DNA from: Nostoc indistinguendum CM1-VF10
GTDB lineage: Bacteria > Cyanobacteriota > Cyanobacteriia > Cyanobacteriales > Nostocaceae
NCBI GenBank assembly: GCA_019359215.1
Contig: JAHHHS010000009.1
Coordinates: 1-64,000, forward strand
Length of the DNA stretch: 64,000 nucleotides
Direction of reading: 5' to 3'
In this document: piece by piece, positions 8,584 to 17,501 of the stretch
Numbering within the stretch: position 1 is the stretch's first letter
Layout: each line of letters begins with the position of its first letter
Program-made: the position numbers and the translations under genes
Notes under the pieces: model-generated
What the model was told of the DNA's origin: nothing
Seen by the model: only the letters and a program-made list of their open reading frames with translations
Database searches by the model: none

Positions 8584-9888
8584 ATGGATAAATCAATTAT
8601 TCAGTTGGTTGACGAATTACCGACTGACAATATCACTGTCAAAGTTTTAAAAGCTCTTGATTATGTAGCACCGGGTGAGTGGAGCAATTTGACGGGATTT
8701 GAGAATAATATTCGTAGCATTACAGGAGTTAGCGATGCTAAGGTAATTCAAAAAATCCGCGATCGCGCTGTTGTTCTATACGAAGATCCTCAACAAGGCT
8801 ATCAATTCGCAATCAAACTTTATCAAACAATTGATAAGGCAGACACAGCTATGGCAACGGCAGCTTTAGCGAATAAGGTTAGTGAGAAAATCGGCTTTCT
8901 CTCTTTTTTAGGTAAAATTACTCCGAAAGCTGATGTAACTCAATCCATTGATTTACTACTGAAAATCACCGTCGAAATCATTGCCTTTTGCAAACTAAAT
9001 GGCATTCCTCAACCGAATCCCCAAGAGTTTGCTAATTCCCTCGCTAACAACTATCAAAATGCATCCCTAATGCGGATGGTAGCTCTAGTTTGTATAGACG
9101 GAATTCTACCACTAGGCCCTGACTTTTTGGACAAAATTCACGGAGTTATTAGTGGTACTGATACTAGCGCAATAACTCAAAATCCGGTTTTCTTAGCTAT
9201 CAATAACTTTTTACCAGGTAGTAGCCCCTCTGATAAAGTTGGTTTTATCAGTCAAGGTTTCAACTCTGTGCAAGGTTGGATGAATAACTTAGTATCCAAA
9301 ACAGGTATAACTCCGCAATCAATTTCTAGCCATTTGGGTAGTTTTATTCAAATTGCTGATGATAATTTAGATTTTGTAGCAGCATTCCTAGATCAAACTA
9401 CCAATTACTACGAACATACGGGAATTCAAACTGTCGCTCGCAGCTTGATTTTGCAAGCCTATACTTTAGTCAAAGAGGAAATTAAACAAGAGCAACAAAA
9501 ACCTATCCAAGATGTTAAATCTGCTGTTAAGCCAGATAACAATCAGTATGAACTCAGCAAAACAGTAGAAGTTTGGGATAGTGAGGAGGAAGATTGGTAT
9601 CAGGGAACAATTGAGAAAATCCAAGATGACCAATTCTTTGTTCATTACCTTGGTTACGGTTCATCTTATGACGAGTGGGTAGGCGAAGATGACATTCGGA
9701 CTCGCGATCTTCGCTCTACAGATGACAATGGATATGCAGTGGGTCAAAAGGTAAAATGTTGGGATGATGACCAAGAGGCTTGGTATTCTGCAACAATTGA
9801 GCAAATCCAAGGTCAGCAATACTTTCTTCACTACATTGGTTATGACTCATCCTATGATGAGTGGGTTGATAGCGACGAAATTTCCTAA
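8584..9888 (+). CDS. Helical protein with two C-terminal Tudor-knot/chromo-barrel-like domains
   Basis: I chose the ATG at 8584, preceded by GAGGA; an upstream TTG at 8521 is less likely. Of 434 residues, about 1-305 are predicted mostly helical and match no family I know. After a charged linker come two copies of a barrel of about 50 residues (about 321-370 and 385-434). Each has a VWD or CWD start, W(Y)xGTI or WYSATI, then HYLGY or HYIGY and YDEWV. That spacing is the hallmark of Tudor-knot/MRG chromo-barrel folds, which in eukaryotes read methylated histones or bind nucleic acid. Bacteria have no histones, so the ligand here is unknown. The copies differ at several positions, suggesting an old duplication. 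It is a single-gene unit. Confidence 0.75.
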   Translation: MDKSIIQLVDELPTDNITVKVLKALDYVAPGEWSNLTGFENNIRSITGVSDAKVIQKIRDRAVVLYEDPQQGYQFAIKLYQTIDKADTAMATAALANKVSEKIGFLSFLGKITPKADVTQSIDLLLKITVEIIAFCKLNGIPQPNPQEFANSLANNYQNASLMRMVALVCIDGILPLGPDFLDKIHGVISGTDTSAITQNPVFLAINNFLPGSSPSDKVGFISQGFNSVQGWMNNLVSKTGITPQSISSHLGSFIQIADDNLDFVAAFLDQTTNYYEHTGIQTVARSLILQAYTLVKEEIKQEQQKPIQDVKSAVKPDNNQYELSKTVEVWDSEEEDWYQGTIEKIQDDQFFVHYLGYGSSYDEWVGEDDIRTRDLRSTDDNGYAVGQKVKCWDDDQEAWYSATIEQIQGQQYFLHYIGYDSSYDEWVDSDEIS

Positions 9889-10005
9889 CTGTTGAATTAG
9901 CACGGGGCCGGCGAGAACAATATCTCCGATGGGCTATTCGGTGTCGCGCTCTGTGTTAATATACAATATTTATCAAAATTCATAATTCAAGAATAATTCT
10001 CCTAG

Positions 10006-10368
10006 TCATAATTCCTGTTGAGATAAAAATGGTTCAAATGAGTGATAAGCCTCATAATTACGAAAATGTCTAGCGTATAAGTCAACACCATCACTAGCCA
10101 ATTCAAAGCCATCATCTAATACTGAATTTACATCTATTACTTTTTTTAAAGACCAGATAATAGTTTCTCCATCCTCATTTTCATAGCTTACTTCTTCTTT
10201 TTTTGCATAACTTATAGCCTTTCCTTTGGCTTTTTCTAAAGAATTAGATTTTAGCAAAACAAAGCATTCCTGGTACAACGGTTGATAATCCGGTGCATCG
10301 GAGGATGATTCATAAAGAATTACGGCAATGTAGAAGGATTCCGTTTTATCTGCACTTTCGGGTTTCAT
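10006..10368 (-). CDS. DUF4288-like protein, possible immunity protein
   Basis: 120 residues, acidic, with the pattern SFYIAVILYESSSD near the N-terminus and alternating strands and helices. It resembles DUF4288 proteins (family assignment from memory). The ATG at 10368 follows AAGGAAA and lies 20 bases after the stop of a toxin-like tail on the same strand. That order, toxin end followed at once by a small acidic gene, is typical of polymorphic toxin immunity pairs. The immunity role is inference from context. Confidence 0.6.
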   Translation of the reverse strand: MKPESADKTESFYIAVILYESSSDAPDYQPLYQECFVLLKSNSLEKAKGKAISYAKKEEVSYENEDGETIIWSLKKVIDVNSVLDDGFELASDGVDLYARHFRNYEAYHSFEPFLSQQEL

Positions 10369-10388
10369 ACAATTTCCTTCAATAGTAC

Positions 10389-10667
10389 TTACTTCTTGAA
10401 TCTACCATCATTCAATAACTTCCAAGCTCTTTTACCGGGGGCTGATTTATCATTTTTGATGTTTTCTAAATAGGAGTTTAAATACTGGCTGGGAAACTCC
10501 CGTCTAATTGATGCTTTGCAGCACGTACTAATGAAAGTATCAGCAAATAAACTTAAGTTGTCGTTTGCTTCACAACTGCCACCTGGTCTAACTTGACTTA
10601 TTACCAAGGACAGCTTGAATAAATGTGCATTCAATGAATATATTACAGTCTGGGAATGGGTAGGCAT
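10389..10667 (-). pseudogene. 3' remnant of a polymorphic toxin gene
   Basis: Only about 92 residues are open. The end, SIRREFPSQYLNS followed by ending RAWKLLNDGRFKK, resembles the C-terminal toxin tip of RHS/WapA-like polymorphic toxins. The expected long repeat-bearing body, signal and pre-toxin domain are absent upstream, where 170 bases lead straight to the next divergent gene. The true homologous part may begin near 10590, so the indicated start is only the open-frame limit. It is probably a leftover tail kept next to its immunity gene. No catalytic residues could be assigned. Confidence 0.45.
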
Positions 10668-10836
10668 CGGTTGCGAACCAATCCCACAACGAAAAGACCG
10701 AGCAGTGGGTTAGGTAGAGGTTTTTGTAGCATCAGTAAACAAATCCTTTTTAATTACAAATTATTTTGACACTTGCGCTACGATATCCCCTATTGCCTTT
10801 GTGCAATCTATGTGAGGAGTAGTACAGGCCAAACAC

Positions 10837-11955
10837 ATGACAGAAGAATTCAATATACAGTGTGCAGAAAATTTGGTTGCGATCGCAGATCAATTCGCTG
10901 GGCTAGGGAAGGTTACAAGCGTTAAAGCTTTTGGAAGTGGTAATATCAATGACACCTTCTTAGTAGATATAGATTCTTTAGAAGAACAATATTTTGTCCT
11001 GCAACGCATCAACACGCAGGTATTTCGGCAGCCACAACTGATTATGCAGAATATGCGTACCTTCACTGAGCATGTTCGCAAACGGCTACAGCATACGCCT
11101 CTAAATCGTCGCTGGGAAGTGCCACGCGTACTATTAACTAAGGATGGTCTAGACTACTGGAGGGATGCAAACGGCTCCTTTTGGCGGGCAATCAGCTTTA
11201 TTGAAGGCTCCCAGTCTTTCGATACTATGCGCGATCGCTCACACGCCAAAGAAATCGGTTATGCCTTGGGGATGTTCCACAATCTGATTAGCGATTTGCC
11301 ACCAGAAAAGCTGGCCGACACGCTTCAAGGATTCCATATTACACCGCTTTATCTCCAACATTACGAAGAAGTTTTGGCGAAAAATACTGCGTGCCAATCT
11401 TCGGAAGTTAATTATTGTTTGCAGTTTGTTAGCGATCGCCAAACCTTTGCACATATTCTAGAAAATGCCAAAGTTGAAGGCAAGCTACCCTTGCGTTTGA
11501 TGCACGGCGATCCAAAAATTAATAATGTCATGTTTGACATTGCTACCCAGCAAGCCGTCAGCGTCATCGACCTGGACACCGTGAAACCCGGTCTGGTACA
11601 TTACGATATTGGTGATTGCTTGCGATCGGGTTGCAATCCGGCTGGAGAAGAAACCGAGAATTGGGATAGTGTTTATTTCGATACCGACTTGTGCCAGGGA
11701 ATCTTACAAGGTTATCTCTCGGTGGCAAAAGCGTTTCTCACCGAAAATGACTATGCATATATATACGATGCAATTCGTCTCATCGCCTTTGAACTAGGAT
11801 TGAGGTTTTTTGCTGATTATTTAGCAGGGAATGTCTACTTCAAAGTCAAGCATCCACAACATAACTTGGCAAGAGCGATCGTCCAGTTTAAGCTTACCGA
11901 AAGTATTGAATCGCAAGAAACGCAAATTTGCAACATTATTAAAGATATGAAATGA
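10837..11955 (+). CDS. Aminoglycoside-phosphotransferase-family sugar kinase (NahK-like)
   Basis: Kinase-like fold of 372 residues that transfers phosphate from ATP to a small sugar or alcohol. Seen: nucleotide-loop GSGNINDTFLV (about 32-42), the catalytic loop LMHGDPKINNVMFD (about 220-233, with catalytic Asp and metal-binding Asn), and the metal-binding IDLDTVKPG (about 246-254). The phrase GNINDTFLV and the overall layout resemble N-acetylhexosamine 1-kinases. The substrate cannot be fixed from sequence. Its stop overlaps the start of the downstream DOMON-like gene by four bases, so the two are translationally coupled. Confidence 0.75.
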   Translation: MTEEFNIQCAENLVAIADQFAGLGKVTSVKAFGSGNINDTFLVDIDSLEEQYFVLQRINTQVFRQPQLIMQNMRTFTEHVRKRLQHTPLNRRWEVPRVLLTKDGLDYWRDANGSFWRAISFIEGSQSFDTMRDRSHAKEIGYALGMFHNLISDLPPEKLADTLQGFHITPLYLQHYEEVLAKNTACQSSEVNYCLQFVSDRQTFAHILENAKVEGKLPLRLMHGDPKINNVMFDIATQQAVSVIDLDTVKPGLVHYDIGDCLRSGCNPAGEETENWDSVYFDTDLCQGILQGYLSVAKAFLTENDYAYIYDAIRLIAFELGLRFFADYLAGNVYFKVKHPQHNLARAIVQFKLTESIESQETQICNIIKDMK

Positions 11956-12491
11956 ACCACCAGACATTTTCCCTACAACCCTTTCCTTCTAAAAAATCCC
12001 TGCCTAATTTGAAAATTGCAGGTAATATTGCCAGAAATGGTAATAAACTTACTATCTGCAATATGCTTGGAGGCGATTTAAAAGAAATCGTAATTCCTCC
12101 ACCATCAAACACACCATCACGCAAGCACGAATTGTGGCAAGACACTTGCTTTGAGTTTTTCCTTGGCATCAAAGATTCTGCACGGTATTGGGAATTCAAC
12201 CTCTCCCCCGCCGGACATTGGAATGTCTATCGTTTGGATAGCTACCGTCAAGGAATGCAAGAGGAAACAGCTTTTGAAAACCTACCATTTAATGTTCAAA
12301 ATCAAGCCGATGGTTTAACACTTAAGTTAGATGTTGATTTGGGTAAAATCATCTCGGCAGAACAAGCTATTGAAGTTGCCATTACGACTGTTATTAAAGA
12401 TAGAGATGATGAGGTGACTTACTGGGCGTTAACTCATCGAGGTGCGGAGGCTGACTTTCATATCCGAGACAGTTTTATCGTTGGGTTGTAA
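11952..12491 (+). CDS. DOMON-like (CBM9-type) beta-sandwich protein
   Basis: 179 residues without signal peptide. The pattern LWQDTCFEFFLGIKDS, then YWEFNLSPAGHWNVYRLD, is that of DOMON-like proteins, whose sandwich fold binds sugars or haem in other members. Absence of a signal suggests a cytoplasmic location. The ATGA overlap with the upstream kinase suggests a joint role in carbohydrate or cell-envelope metabolism, which is inference only. Confidence 0.7.
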   Translation: MNHQTFSLQPFPSKKSLPNLKIAGNIARNGNKLTICNMLGGDLKEIVIPPPSNTPSRKHELWQDTCFEFFLGIKDSARYWEFNLSPAGHWNVYRLDSYRQGMQEETAFENLPFNVQNQADGLTLKLDVDLGKIISAEQAIEVAITTVIKDRDDEVTYWALTHRGAEADFHIRDSFIVGL

Positions 12492-13160
12492 AGACTAATA
12501 TTGAAAAATTTTTGGAGGTTCTGAGAGAATCTTAAAGTCTAAGAACCCAGTAATTATTCCAAAAGAATTATTCGATAGTTAGTTTATGATAGCTTTTGTG
12601 TCGATAACCTGGATACTGGAAGAGTTGTAGATAATTAGCCAAGTTGGCAACCCAACTATTTTAGTTACTAGCATCGACAAAGCAATTAAAGTTTTAGGTT
12701 GGCGATCGCACCATCCCAACCTGTATTAAATCTTCACTCATCCTTGGCAATGGCATTAACAGCAATATAGTTAGAGACAAAGGCTTTCGCTATTATACTT
12801 GCGATAGATGCACAATCAAGAGTAAGTAGGTTGGGACGAACTAACCTACTATGTAAGGCTACGCTTGGGTTAAGCATTTTTTCCTTCTCTCTGCGCCTCG
12901 GCGATAGCCTGCGGCATACGTTAAAAATTGACTTTAACAAAGGATTTTAACAAATATCTCAACCATCGTGATATTTACACATCTAAAGATTCATGCTTGT
13001 TGCTTTATAACTTCTATATATAATCAATAATTTATAATTAGCATTGTTACAGGACAAAAAATAAACTAATTTGCTTATTTCGCTTGATAGAGTTAATTAA
13101 AATTTAAAAAGGCAAAATATAAGTTAGATAGCTAAAAAGCAAATTATCAACTGTTAATTT
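12492..13160. other. Intergenic region with a galE remnant and dispersed repeats
   Basis: Apart from the galE remnant (listed separately), it holds a dispersed palindromic repeat near 12890-12920. The last 200 bases before hflX are very AT-rich and probably hold its promoter, which I could not place precisely. Confidence 0.5.
12643..12729 (+). pseudogene. C-terminal remnant of a UDP-glucose 4-epimerase-type gene
   Basis: A 28-codon frame ending at TAA 12727-12729 reads VGNPTILVTSIDKAIKVLGW, then RSHHPNLY. This matches the end of GalE-type epimerases (pattern GDPxxLVASxxKAxxxLGWxPxxPxL). Upstream sequence has stops and no continuation of the epimerase, so it is a short relic. Confidence 0.5.
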
Positions 13161-14864
13161 ATGCAAAAGATTTATGGCAATACTCACGGGATAAAAGCTA
13201 GCCAAATAAAACAATTACAACGGCTTTACGAGCAAAATCAACCGTCAGATAGATTAGTTACACCAGAATTTGCTCAAGCCTTAGCTGTAATTAGTAAAGA
13301 AATTCATCACCCGATTTGTTGTTATATTAATCGGCGTGGGCAAGTTATCCGAATTGCTGTAGGAACACCTAATCAAACTCAAATTCCACCTGAAGAATTA
13401 CCCCGCCGCAGTGCTGAACGCTTGAGTGGAATCCGTTGTGTTGCTACTCAATTGAAATCAGCAGCCCCTGATGAAGCAACGTTGATTGCAATGATGCGTC
13501 AGCGCTTAGATGCTCTTGTTATATTAACCGCGATTGATAGCGAAGTAAAAGAAGCTTTTCTAACTTACCTTTTCCCCGATCCAGAAAGTCCTTGGGTAAT
13601 TTCACCTCCTCTAAGTTTGGATGACTTAACCGAACAAGAATTTGATGAGCTAGTTCACGAATGGGAGAGAGAAATTGCTGATGCTGGGGATGGAATATTC
13701 CTATCTCAAGAACTTGTCTCTGACCAAGACAGAGTGCTGCTGGTGGGAGTGCAGACAGAAGATGTATCTGTTCAACGGTTTGAAGATGCGCTGGCAGAAC
13801 TAGTGCGTTTGGTGGAAAGCGCTAAAGGTATTGTATTGGATACAATGCGGCAAAAGCGCGATCGCATCCATCCCCAAACAGTAGTTGGTAAGGGAAAAAT
13901 TGAAGAAATCACCCTTTTGGCTCAAAAACTAAGAGCAAATCTAATCGTTTTTGACCGAGATATTTCTGCATCTCAAGCCCGCAACTTAGAACAGGAAATT
14001 GGCATCCGAGTTGTAGACCGCACGGAAGTAATTCTAGATATTTTTGCTCAACGCGCTCGCACTCAAGAGGGTAAATTGCAAGTAGAGCTAGCGCAACTCG
14101 AATATATGTTACCTCGGCTACGCGGTCGCGGCCAGGAAATGTCTCGATTAGGTGCGGGTATTGGTACGCGAGGCCCTGGTGAAACAAAACTAGAGACGGA
14201 ACGGCGAACAATTCAACGGCGAATTGGTCAACTACAGGAAGAAGTAAACCAATTACAAGCACATCGCGCCCGCATTAGACAACAACGACAACAGCAAGAA
14301 ATTCCGGTTCTGGCATTAGTTGGGTATACCAATGCTGGTAAATCTACTTTGTTAAATATGTTAACTAATGCAGAAGTTTACACCGCAGATCAACTATTTG
14401 CTACCCTCGATCCAACAACCCGCAAGATAGTAATTACAGAACCAGAAACACAACAACGCAGGTCGATTCTGCTCACAGATACTGTAGGGTTTATTCACGA
14501 ACTCCCGCCAGCACTGCTGGATGCGTTTCGCGCCACATTGGAGGAAGTAGTTGAGGCCTCGGCCATGATTCATGTTGTGGATTTGTCCCATCCAGCTTGG
14601 GAAAGTCATATTACAAGTGTGCTGGAAATACTCGAAGAAATGCCTGAGATTCCAGAAAAAACTTTGATTGCTTTTAATAAAGTTGACCAAGTAGATAGCG
14701 AAACCTTGGCTAGAGTTCAACAAGATTATCCCGAAGCTGTGTTTATATCAGCAAGCCAGCGCTTGGGTTTAGAGACTTTAAAAATGCGATCGCTGCAACT
14801 AATTGACGAAAGAGTTAAAGCGATGCCCGAAGCGCAGAACGCAGTCCCACAAAATTCATACTAA
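13161..14864 (+). CDS. hflX: Ribosome-associated GTPase HflX
   Basis: GTPase that binds and splits stalled ribosomes under stress. The 567 residues include an N-terminal extension of about 190 residues found in cyanobacterial HflX, then the HflX domain (VLVGVQTEDV, then TVVGKGKIEEI, then the glycine-rich GRGQEMSRLGAGIGTRGPGE), a coiled linker and the G domain: GYTNAGKST (about 388-396), DTVGFI, and NKVD. All GTP-binding motifs are intact. An isoaspartyl peptidase gene follows after 14 bases, so the two are probably co-transcribed; joint function (protein quality control) is inferred. Confidence 0.95.
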   Translation: MQKIYGNTHGIKASQIKQLQRLYEQNQPSDRLVTPEFAQALAVISKEIHHPICCYINRRGQVIRIAVGTPNQTQIPPEELPRRSAERLSGIRCVATQLKSAAPDEATLIAMMRQRLDALVILTAIDSEVKEAFLTYLFPDPESPWVISPPLSLDDLTEQEFDELVHEWEREIADAGDGIFLSQELVSDQDRVLLVGVQTEDVSVQRFEDALAELVRLVESAKGIVLDTMRQKRDRIHPQTVVGKGKIEEITLLAQKLRANLIVFDRDISASQARNLEQEIGIRVVDRTEVILDIFAQRARTQEGKLQVELAQLEYMLPRLRGRGQEMSRLGAGIGTRGPGETKLETERRTIQRRIGQLQEEVNQLQAHRARIRQQRQQQEIPVLALVGYTNAGKSTLLNMLTNAEVYTADQLFATLDPTTRKIVITEPETQQRRSILLTDTVGFIHELPPALLDAFRATLEEVVEASAMIHVVDLSHPAWESHITSVLEILEEMPEIPEKTLIAFNKVDQVDSETLARVQQDYPEAVFISASQRLGLETLKMRSLQLIDERVKAMPEAQNAVPQNSY

Positions 14865-14878
14865 CTGAAGGAAATTAT

Positions 14879-15751
14879 ATGATACCGACCATCATTGTTC
14901 ACGGTGGAGCAAAAACCATCACAGACGATAAAGTTGCAGCCAACAATGCAGGCTGTACAGCAGCAGTAGAAGCTGGTTGGGCTGTGCTAATCAGTGGAGG
15001 TACAGCCGCAGAAGCTGTTGAAGCAGCTACCCGTGTTCTGGAAGCTGACCCGACATTTAACGCTGGTCTTGGTGCAACTCTCAACAGCGACGGAGAAGTG
15101 GAGTTAGACGCGGCGATTATGGAAGGCTCATTAAGTTGGGGAGCGATCGCAGCAGTTCAAGGCATCCGTCATCCAATCTCGGTTGCACGAAAAATTATGG
15201 ATGACAAACCCAGGCTGCTAGTAGCGCGGGGTGGAGAACGCTTCGCTGTAGATTGCGGTGCCGAAATGTGTAAAAAAGAAGACTTAATAGCCGAGGAGCA
15301 ATGGCAACAGTGGAAGGAAGATCAGGAAGTGATTGATCGCCCCAATACCATAGGTTGTGTAGCTTTGGACGCTAGCGGCGTCCTAGCTGCTGGCACTTCA
15401 ACTGGCGGCACTACAAAGCAGCAACAAGGTCGCGTGGGTGACACTGCAATTGTTGGCTGTGGCTTGTACGCTGATAATAAAATCGGTGGTTGCTCAACAA
15501 CAGGTGATGGCGAGTCGATTATCCCCGTGGTTTTGGCTAAAACTGCGATCGATTTCTTGAGTGGAGACAGACACCCAGACGAAGCAGCACAGATGGCAAT
15601 TGATACTTTAGTTTCTAAAGTTAAAGGTGAAGCTGGGTGCATCCTCATAGACCGTCAAGGACGCATTGGCTGGGCGTATAACTCATCACACATGGCTTGT
15701 GCTTATATGACCGAAGGACAAGACAAGGTGGCTGCCTTTACCAAGAAATAA
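14879..15751 (+). CDS. Isoaspartyl peptidase / plant-type L-asparaginase
   Basis: N-terminal-nucleophile hydrolase that removes isoaspartyl dipeptides and may hydrolyse asparagine. The precursor cleaves itself before the catalytic Thr in RPNTIGCVALD (near residue 157), giving alpha and beta chains. Conserved parts: IVHGGA at the N-terminus, NAGLGATLNSDGEVELDA, and GTSTGG. The length of 290 is close to that of short family members. AAGGAAA precedes the ATG. It follows hflX closely in the same direction. Confidence 0.88.
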   Translation: MIPTIIVHGGAKTITDDKVAANNAGCTAAVEAGWAVLISGGTAAEAVEAATRVLEADPTFNAGLGATLNSDGEVELDAAIMEGSLSWGAIAAVQGIRHPISVARKIMDDKPRLLVARGGERFAVDCGAEMCKKEDLIAEEQWQQWKEDQEVIDRPNTIGCVALDASGVLAAGTSTGGTTKQQQGRVGDTAIVGCGLYADNKIGGCSTTGDGESIIPVVLAKTAIDFLSGDRHPDEAAQMAIDTLVSKVKGEAGCILIDRQGRIGWAYNSSHMACAYMTEGQDKVAAFTKK

Positions 15752-15798
15752 CTTATACCAATTCCTAATGGGCTACGCTAAGGTAATGGGTAATTAAT

Positions 15799-15824
15799 AA
15801 AGCTAAATTACAGCTTTGTTTTTT
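15799..15824 (+). terminator. Intrinsic terminator of the hflX-peptidase unit
   Basis: A 6-bp stem AAAGCT (15799-15804)/AGCTTT (15812-15817) is followed by G and six T residues, 48 bases after the peptidase stop. Confidence 0.5.
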
Positions 15825-15866
15825 CAAATTGGTGTTACTTGGAAATCCAGGAAACTTGTTTAATAT

Positions 15867-15892
15867 AACCGCATCCTTTTGTGGATGCGGTT
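15867..15892 (+). promoter_or_regulatory. Perfect 10-bp hairpin directly upstream of a ribosome-binding site
   Basis: The arms AACCGCATCC (15867-15876) and GGATGCGGTT (15883-15892) pair perfectly. The Shine-Dalgarno GGAGGAG (15897-15903) begins four bases later and the ATG is at 15907. It could be a leader hairpin affecting translation or mRNA stability, or a terminator; only three T residues follow. Confidence 0.45.
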
Positions 15893-15906
15893 TCTCGGAG
15901 GAGTAG

Positions 15907-17175
15907 ATGTCAAAATACGACTTTCATTATTTTCAAGGGAGTACTCTTTCTGATCTGTTTGCTCAAGATATCACAGATACATCTTATGGGTTTATTTTAA
16001 ATTACCCTGCAACTGGCAGTTGGGCTGCTTACCCCAACCGGAACAAATATTTTCTTCAAGATGGCAGTAGTGAAGCCACCAAAACCTCCTTTGACAAGAT
16101 TTGTCAGAAAGAACCTTGGAAAAATCTGGCTGTGTTAGGCGATCGCATTCCTGGAATTGTGATTATACCACCGCCAAAGCCGCTAATTGGCTACTGGCAA
16201 GAGCATTTCGGCTTCAGCCACTCCAATATTGAAATGATGGATTGCTCGACTTATCTCGATGATCTCAGCCACAGCAATGGCTTTGACAAACTCATTAGTT
16301 TATTTCCCTTTGATCACCTCAAACCTGAAAAACACGCTGTTGATCCAGACACTCATTACCACTTACTCAGCAAAGTAACGCTAAACCAATTGGGGGTGCA
16401 ATGCCCAAAATACGAGAGCTACAATCTGCACCAAGTAAATCTCGAAGATATTCAATTACCACAATACCCATATTTAATTAAAACCTCCCACGGACTCTCA
16501 GGAGAAGGCACTTACATCATTAAAAGTCCCAGCGATTTGAACTACTGCCTTGAAGAAATTAAGAAATATCTCAATATTAAGTTGCTCGATACGATTATTG
16601 TTTCGGAGTTCGTCAAGAATGAAGTAGAGAATTACTGCGTACAATTCTATGTCAACAAACTAGGAGAGATAACCCTCATCGGCACTACCGGACAACTCGT
16701 CACTCCAGAAGGTAACTATTTAGGGGGACTGATTGACTACCGCAACACTGACATGAGCAAGTTCTTTGAGATGATTGCTAACGTTGGTCAGTATGCTCAC
16801 AAACAGGGTTATTTCGGCGTGATTGGCTTTGATGTGCTGGAAGATCAAGAGGAACAATTTTATGCGATCGATGCCAATTTTCGAGTCAATGGCTCGACTC
16901 CGTTGTGCTTGCAGCGTAATACCCTACTGGGACTGGGAAAGGAAGTAGCTAAATATTCCAGTGACTACCGCATGGAAGGAACATTGGATTCAATTCTAGT
17001 CACCTTAAAACCAGAACTAGATCGCAAAGACTTGATTATTCTGTCAGCTTTAGAGAAGGTCAAATACGGAAAAATCTTCACCGAAATTTATGCGATCGTT
17101 ACTGGAGAAAGTATCCAGGAAATGCAGCATATTGAGCATAAATTACAGGATAAGGGATTACAATGGCTCCATTAG
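15907..17175 (+). CDS. ATP-grasp ligase of unknown substrate
   Basis: 422 residues. The N-terminal 150 form a pre-ATP-grasp region. The ATP-grasp core covers about residues 155-345: PYLIKTSHGLSGEGTYII (ATP lid lysine and glycine-rich loop), IVSEFVKNEVENYCVQFY (adenine-binding strand), and the metal site AIDANFRVNGST. Such enzymes join a carboxylate to an amine or thiol, often in peptide or natural-product synthesis. I do not recognise the subfamily; PGM1-like peptide ligase relatives are possible. A UbiG-like methyltransferase follows 326 bases later on the same strand. Strong Shine-Dalgarno and an upstream hairpin suggest controlled translation. Confidence 0.7.
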   Translation: MSKYDFHYFQGSTLSDLFAQDITDTSYGFILNYPATGSWAAYPNRNKYFLQDGSSEATKTSFDKICQKEPWKNLAVLGDRIPGIVIIPPPKPLIGYWQEHFGFSHSNIEMMDCSTYLDDLSHSNGFDKLISLFPFDHLKPEKHAVDPDTHYHLLSKVTLNQLGVQCPKYESYNLHQVNLEDIQLPQYPYLIKTSHGLSGEGTYIIKSPSDLNYCLEEIKKYLNIKLLDTIIVSEFVKNEVENYCVQFYVNKLGEITLIGTTGQLVTPEGNYLGGLIDYRNTDMSKFFEMIANVGQYAHKQGYFGVIGFDVLEDQEEQFYAIDANFRVNGSTPLCLQRNTLLGLGKEVAKYSSDYRMEGTLDSILVTLKPELDRKDLIILSALEKVKYGKIFTEIYAIVTGESIQEMQHIEHKLQDKGLQWLH

Positions 17176-17501
17176 GTACTTCCAACTAAAAAATATCCCA
17201 CCGCATTTAGGGCAGGGGGAGGAACAGTCCTATTAAATCCAAAAATTAGGATAATTTATTTTTTGGAGTTCCCTTAAACAGTGCCGATTTTGAGATTTGG
17301 CGTTACAAAACCTTACTTATCTATCGTTGAAATTTGTGTTCTTTGCTTAAGCCTTAAGAAGATATCTGAAAAGTTTTTTGTATACACTGAACGCTTCAAA
17401 TTCCCTTTTTTAAGAGGAATTAGGGGAGATTAGCAAATCCTTGATACTTTTCAGACATCCTCTAAAGTAATTAACTTCGTTTTCTTACAGTTGAGGGAAA
17501 A
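17176..17501. other. Spacer between the ATP-grasp and methyltransferase genes
   Basis: 326 bases with no coding signal. A weak inverted word pair is visible (atctgaaaagt at 17353 and acttttcagacat near 17448), matching at about 10 bases, which may fold the leader of the methyltransferase gene. Confidence 0.4.

Noticed and set aside
8294..8596. 100-codon minus-strand frame overlapping the start of the Tudor-knot gene
   Set aside because: It begins with TTG inside another gene, has no ribosome site or known domain, and includes dispersed-repeat sequence.
12734..12940. 68-codon minus-strand frame
   Set aside because: Half of it is a dispersed palindromic repeat and the rest shows no recognisable family.
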